Below, piece by piece: positions 6,287-10,099 of a stretch of 10,099 bases of DNA. Source of the DNA: an uncultured Alphaproteobacteria bacterium (GTDB taxonomy: Bacteria; Pseudomonadota; Alphaproteobacteria; Reyranellales; Reyranellaceae). Below the pieces are notes generated by a model. It was not told the origin of the DNA. It searched no databases and saw only the letters and a program-made list of their open reading frames with translations. The translations under genes were made by a program, and so were the position numbers. The stretch's first letter is position 1. Each line of letters opens with the position of its first letter. The stretch is taken from positions 1 to 10,099 of the forward strand of contig CAIYWM010000096.1 in assembly GCA_903929895.1 (NCBI GenBank), read 5' to 3'.

Positions 6287-8235
6287 AGGATCTGCTGCGC
6301 GTCGAGGACCTCACCGTCGAATTCGGGGTGCACGAAGGCGTGCTGCGCGCCGTCGACAAGGTGTCGTTCTCCATCCCGCCCGGTGGCACGGTGGCGCTGG
6401 TGGGCGAGTCGGGCTCGGGCAAGTCGGTCTGCAGCCAGGCGATCATGGGCCTGCTGCCGCGCACCGCGACCATCGCCTCCGGCTCCATCCTGTTCCAGGA
6501 TCCGCGCGTCAACCAGGGCGTCGTCGACATCGCCCGCATCGACCGGTCAGGCCCGGCCATGCGGCGCATCCGCGGTGGCCAGATCTCGATCATCTTCCAG
6601 GAGCCGATGACCTCGCTGTCGGCCCTTCACACGGTGGGCGACCAGATCGGCGAGGCCGTCGAGCTGCACGGCGCACAACCCGGCGGTCCGCTGGGCGGCA
6701 AGAGCGGCCGCAAGCTCAGCCGCGCCGAGATCGACGGGCTCACGATCGACATGCTGCGCATGGTGGGCTTCCCCGATCCCAAGCGCGCGCTCAGGACCTA
6801 TCCCTTCGAATTGTCCGGCGGCCTGCGCCAGCGCGCCATGATCGCCATGGCCCTGGTCTGCCGGCCGGCGCTGCTGATCGCCGACGAGCCGACGACCGCG
6901 CTCGACGTCACCATCCAGGCCCAGATCCTGCGCCTGATGAAGGACCTGCAGTCCGAACTGGGCATGGCGCTGCTGATGATCACCCACGATCTCGGCGTGG
7001 TCGCCAACGTCGCCGACGACGTGGTGGTGATGTATCGCGGCAAGGTCGTCGAATCGGGCGACCTGCGCGACATCTTCCGCGATCCGCAGCATCCCTACCT
7101 CAGGGCGCTGCTGCATGCGGTGCCGCGCTTCGACATGGAGCCCGGCGAACGGCTGCAGCCGATCCGCGAGATCAAGGGCACGACCGGCCACCTGCTGAAG
7201 GAGAAGCCGGTCTCCGCCCCCACCGAGACGTTCAATCCCGACGCGCCGGTGCTCAAGGTGCGTCACGTCACCAAGACGTTCAGCATCCGCAAGGCCGATA
7301 CGCTGATGGAACAGCTGATGGGCGGCGGCACGACGCGCGCCATCCGCGCCGTCAACGACGTGAGCTTCGACGTGCTGCGCGGCGAGTGCCTCGGTCTGGT
7401 CGGTGAATCGGGGTGCGGCAAGACCACGCTCAGCAAGATGCTGATGCGCGGCATCTCGGCCGACGCTGGCCAGGGCGGCCGCGTGATCTTCGACGACTGG
7501 GGCCGCAAGATCGACGTGATGAGCCTCGAGGGGGCGGAGCTCAACCGCTTCCGCACCAAGCTGCAGTTCATCTTCCAGGACCCGTTCGGCTCGCTCAATC
7601 CGCGCATGACGGTGTTCGACATCCTGGTCGAGCCGCTGGTCATCCATAAGATCGGCGACGATGCCTATCGCCGCGAGATGGTGGCCGAGCTGATGGAGAT
7701 GGTCGGTCTCGACCGCCGGCACCTCAGTCGCTATCCGCACTCCTTCTCGGGCGGCCAGCGCCAGCGAATCGGCATTGCGCGCGCGCTCGCGCTCAGGCCC
7801 GACATGGTGATCTGCGACGAGCCGGTCTCGGCGCTCGACGTGTCGATCCAGGCGCAGATCCTGAACCTGCTCAAGGACCTGCAGAAGCAGCTCGGCCTCA
7901 CCTACCTCTTCATCAGCCACAATCTCGCGGTGGTCGACTACATCGCCGACCGCATCGCCGTGATGTGCGCCGGCCGCCTGGTCGAACTCGCGCCGGCGGG
8001 CGAGCTGTTCAAGAATCCCATGCACCCCTACACCAAGGCGCTTCTCTCCGCGGTGCCGATGCCCGATCCCGACGCCCGCCTCGATCTCGGGGCGCTGATG
8101 GAGGGCAAGGCGTCCGATCCCACGGTCTGGCCCGATCCGTTCCGCGACGACGGCCGGACGCCGCTCTTCTGGACCGAGGCCGAGCCCGGCCACTTTGTCC
8201 GCGTCTCGCGGCCCAACGGGCGAGAGGTGGTCTGA
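6283..8235 (+). CDS. Opp/Dpp-type ABC importer, fused double ATP-binding protein (650 aa)
   Basis: This is the cytoplasmic energy-coupling subunit of a peptide/opine/oligosaccharide-class importer, with two nucleotide-binding domains in one chain, like GsiA and YejF. Domain 1: Walker A GESGSGKS (41-48), Q-loop Q106, signature LSGGLRQR (177-184), Walker B LLIADEP (197-203), switch H235, then the Opp-type [11 protein letters not shown] (267-277). Domain 2: Walker A GESGCGKT (374-381), Q432 in [11 protein letters not shown], signature FSGGQRQR (488-495), Walker B MVICDEP (508-514), H546 and [11 protein letters not shown] (578-588). Both active sites look complete. The Opp C-terminal region ends with PGHFV (635-639). 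A linker of about 35 residues (288-322) joins the halves. The length fits the fused subfamily. It overlaps the upstream gene by four bases and is followed after one base by the first permease. Substrate cannot be read. Confidence 0.96.
   Translation: MKDLLRVEDLTVEFGVHEGVLRAVDKVSFSIPPGGTVALVGESGSGKSVCSQAIMGLLPRTATIASGSILFQDPRVNQGVVDIARIDRSGPAMRRIRGGQISIIFQEPMTSLSALHTVGDQIGEAVELHGAQPGGPLGGKSGRKLSRAEIDGLTIDMLRMVGFPDPKRALRTYPFELSGGLRQRAMIAMALVCRPALLIADEPTTALDVTIQAQILRLMKDLQSELGMALLMITHDLGVVANVADDVVVMYRGKVVESGDLRDIFRDPQHPYLRALLHAVPRFDMEPGERLQPIREIKGTTGHLLKEKPVSAPTETFNPDAPVLKVRHVTKTFSIRKADTLMEQLMGGGTTRAIRAVNDVSFDVLRGECLGLVGESGCGKTTLSKMLMRGISADAGQGGRVIFDDWGRKIDVMSLEGAELNRFRTKLQFIFQDPFGSLNPRMTVFDILVEPLVIHKIGDDAYRREMVAELMEMVGLDRRHLSRYPHSFSGGQRQRIGIARALALRPDMVICDEPVSALDVSIQAQILNLLKDLQKQLGLTYLFISHNLAVVDYIADRIAVMCAGRLVELAPAGELFKNPMHPYTKALLSAVPMPDPDARLDLGALMEGKASDPTVWPDPFRDDGRTPLFWTEAEPGHFVRVSRPNGREVV
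8222..8230 (+). promoter_or_regulatory. Ribosome binding site for the first permease
   Basis: GAGAGGTGG ends six bases before the ATG at 8237, overlapping the last codons of the ATPase gene. It fixes the start one base after the ATPase stop; an ATG at 8195 in the same frame is within the ATPase gene and would add 14 polar residues before the transmembrane start. Confidence 0.65.
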
Positions 8236-8236
8236 C

Positions 8237-9232
8237 ATGCTGCAATTCATTGTCCGCCGCGTGCTGCTGATGATCCCGACGCTTTTCGTGATCAGCGCGC
8301 TCGTCTACTTCATCATCGACCTGCCGCCCGGCGACTGCGTCACTTCGCAGATCGAGGAGCTGCTGGCGCGCGGCGATCCGGATGCCCACGCGCGCGCCGA
8401 CGAACTGCGCGAGCTGTATGGCCTCAATCACCCGCTCTGGCAGCGTTACCTGGAATGGGTCGGCGGCATCTTCCGCTGGGACTTCGGGCTTTCCTGCCAG
8501 GACACGGTGCCGGTCGCCGACCTGATCAGCGAACGGATGATGCTCACGATCATCATGGAGACCAGCACGATCGCCTTCATCTGGATCGTGTCCTTCGTCA
8601 TCGGCGTCTATGCCGCCACCCACCAGTACAGATTGGGCGACTACGTCGCGTCGTTCATCGGCTTCATCGGCCTGTCGATCCCGAACTTCCTGCTGGCGCT
8701 GGTGCTGCTGTATGTCGGCAAGGTCTATTTCGGCCTCTCGATCGGCGGCCTCATGGATCCGGAATACATCGATCAGCCGATGAGCTGGGGCAAGGTCGTC
8801 TCGGTGATGCAGCACCTGATCATCCCCGTGATCGTGATCGGCATGTCGGGCACCGCCGGCATGATCCGCCGGCTGCGCGCCAACCTGCTCGACGAGCTGC
8901 AGAAGCAGTATGTCGTCACCGGCCGGGCCAAGGGCCTGCCGCCCATGAGGCTGCTGGTGAAGTATCCGCTTCGCCACGCCATCAACCCGTTCGTCGCCGA
9001 CATCGGCGGCCTGCTGCCCGACGTCATCTCGGGCTCGGTGATCGTTTCGGTCGTGCTGTCGCTGCCGACCACGGGCCCGATGCTGCTGAGCGCGCTCAAG
9101 ACCCAGGACGTCAACCTCGCCGCGACGTTCCTGCTGTTCGTGGCGGTGCTCACCGTCATCGGCATGCTGATCTCGGACCTGGCGCTCGCCGCGCTCGATC
9201 CGCGCATCCGCTTCGGCAGTTCGGAAAAGTGA
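8237..9232 (+). CDS. ABC importer permease, OppB/DppB type (331 aa)
   Basis: This inner-membrane permease subunit belongs to the Opp/Dpp class (BPD_transp_1 domain). The N-terminus MLQFIVRRVLLMIPTLFVIS carries the first helix typical of OppB/DppB. Helices by eye are about 9-27, 102-126, 135-160, 190-207, 252-274 and 294-318. The first extracytoplasmic loop (28-98) contains the family markers PPGD (30-33), LRELYGLNHPLWQRYLEW (57-74, in pieces) and WDFGLS (81-86). The cytoplasmic EAA loop that docks on the ATPase is VVTGRAKGLP (226-235), followed by RLLVKYPLRHAINP (238-251). The C-terminus DPRIRFG is also characteristic. The protein has only two cysteines, C34 and C87, both in that first loop. 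The start is set by GAGAGGTGG at 8222-8230. It pairs with the permease beginning at 9240. Confidence 0.96.
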   Translation: MLQFIVRRVLLMIPTLFVISALVYFIIDLPPGDCVTSQIEELLARGDPDAHARADELRELYGLNHPLWQRYLEWVGGIFRWDFGLSCQDTVPVADLISERMMLTIIMETSTIAFIWIVSFVIGVYAATHQYRLGDYVASFIGFIGLSIPNFLLALVLLYVGKVYFGLSIGGLMDPEYIDQPMSWGKVVSVMQHLIIPVIVIGMSGTAGMIRRLRANLLDELQKQYVVTGRAKGLPPMRLLVKYPLRHAINPFVADIGGLLPDVISGSVIVSVVLSLPTTGPMLLSALKTQDVNLAATFLLFVAVLTVIGMLISDLALAALDPRIRFGSSEK

Positions 9233-9239
9233 GGGTGCC

Positions 9240-10099
9240 ATGACTGACACGACACCCAATACCCCGCGCCGCACGCCCCACTTCGTCTCCCAGGAGCCGT
9301 GGGACCCCTACGTCGCCGACAAGCTGACCGCCGAGCAGGAACGCTACTACATGGCGGGCCAGTGGAAGCTCATGTGGTGGCGCTTCCGCCGCCACAAGCC
9401 GGCGGTCGTCTCGATGGTCTTCCTGCTGCTGATGTACTTCTCGACGTTCATCAGCGAGTTCATCGCGCCCTACGACCTGCACACGCGGCACTCGCGCTAC
9501 ATCTTCGCGGCGCCGCAAGGGGTCCATCTGTTCCACGAGGGCTCCTTCCTCGGGCCGTTCGTCTACGGCCTCAAGATGGAGCGCGATCCGGCCACCCTGC
9601 AGCGCATCTACTCGCCCGACACGACCAAGCCGCAGAAGCTGCGCTTCTTCTGCCTGGGCGAGAGCTACGAGTTCTGGGGCATGATCGAGGGCCGCTTCCA
9701 CTTCGTCTGCCCCCCGGAGGACGGGACCCTGTTCCTGCTGGGTACAGACCGATTGGGACGCGACATGTTCAGTCGCATCGTCTACGCGGCCCGGATCTCG
9801 CTCACCATCGGCGTCATCGGCATCGCCCTGTCCTTCGCGCTCGCCCTGATCCTGGGCGGGTTGGCGGGCTATTACGGCGGCTGGATCGACAGCGTCGTCC
9901 AGCGGCTGACCGAGATCATCAAGAGCTTCCCGCACCTGCCGCTGTGGCTCGCTCTGTCGGCGGCGCTGCCCGTCACCTGGTCGCCGCTGCTGGTCTATTT
10001 CGGCATCACCATCATCCTGGCGCTGCTCGACTGGCCGGGCCTGGGACGCGCCGTGCGCTCCAAGCTGCTGTCGTTGCGCGAGGAGGATTACGCGGCGGC
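9240..10099 (+). CDS. ABC importer permease, OppC/DppC type, 3' truncated
   Basis: This is the second inner-membrane permease, open at the window end with 286 residues visible. A cytoplasmic N-terminus of about 55 residues is followed by helix 1 (about 56-76). LLGTDRLGRDMFSRIVYAARISL (166-188, in pieces) is the strong DppC/OppC marker, with helices at about 187-210 and 234-262. DWPGLGRAVRSKLLSLREEDYAA (264-286, in pieces) is the EAA loop that contacts the ATPase, reached just before the cut. Between helix 1 and LLGTDRLG lies an extracytoplasmic region of nearly 90 residues (77-165), longer than in E. coli DppC and similar in length, but not obviously in sequence, to that of YejE. It holds the only two visible cysteines, C138 and C157. 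The start ATG follows GAGG (9231-9234) and a seven-base gap. Roughly 80-100 residues are expected beyond the edge. Confidence 0.94.
   Translation, partial: MTDTTPNTPRRTPHFVSQEPWDPYVADKLTAEQERYYMAGQWKLMWWRFRRHKPAVVSMVFLLLMYFSTFISEFIAPYDLHTRHSRYIFAAPQGVHLFHEGSFLGPFVYGLKMERDPATLQRIYSPDTTKPQKLRFFCLGESYEFWGMIEGRFHFVCPPEDGTLFLLGTDRLGRDMFSRIVYAARISLTIGVIGIALSFALALILGGLAGYYGGWIDSVVQRLTEIIKSFPHLPLWLALSAALPVTWSPLLVYFGITIILALLDWPGLGRAVRSKLLSLREEDYAA

Noticed and set aside
6547..8250. Long - strand open frame (about 567 codons) opposite the ATPase gene
   Set aside because: The + strand carries two complete ABC ATPase domains with all motifs. The antisense product is His/Ala/Arg/Gln-rich low-complexity sequence typical of a codon-bias shadow.
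8009..9274. Long - strand open frame (about 421 codons) opposite the first permease
   Set aside because: Dominated by Asp/His/Gln/Arg in irregular runs, as expected for the complement of hydrophobic codons such as ATC and CTG. The + strand permease is unambiguous.

Overview
The window is GC-rich and fully coding, with all ten genes on the + strand. Codon style, overlapping starts and the type of ABC importer suggest an alphaproteobacterium, perhaps of the Rhodospirillales or Hyphomicrobiales sort. This is an inference from style and protein families; there is no rRNA or other marker gene to confirm it.

Region 1 (1-5786) is a compact glycoconjugate block. It holds, in order, the 3' end of a GT28/COG4671-like glycosyltransferase, two GT4-type (GT-B fold) glycosyltransferases, a histidine phosphatase, a second complete COG4671-like glycosyltransferase, and a polysaccharide-deacetylase-fold protein. 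None of the five complete proteins has a visible signal peptide, so the chemistry is probably cytoplasmic: stepwise sugar transfer, with dephosphorylation and deacetylation of a precursor. The product cannot be named from the sequence.

Region 2 (5783-6286) is a small two-helix membrane protein of unknown function with a GTG start. It joins the glycan block to what follows.

Region 3 (6283-10099) is a peptide/opine/oligosaccharide-type (Opp/Dpp/Yej class) ABC importer: a fused double ATPase, then an OppB/DppB-type permease, then an OppC/DppC-type permease cut off by the window end. No substrate-binding protein is in the window; it may lie just downstream.

The nine gene junctions are very tight: four consecutive 4-base start/stop overlaps (at 3862, 5007, 5783 and 6283) and five gaps of 1 to 14 bases. 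There is no non-coding stretch long enough for an obvious promoter or terminator, so the simplest reading is one co-transcribed, translationally coupled unit that runs past both ends of the window. I saw no RNA gene, mobile element, CRISPR array or long repeat. The points most worth a second look are the glycan block as an undescribed pathway, its physical fusion to an importer operon, the histidine phosphatase with altered motif residues, and a paired-cysteine pattern in the extracytoplasmic loops of both permeases.
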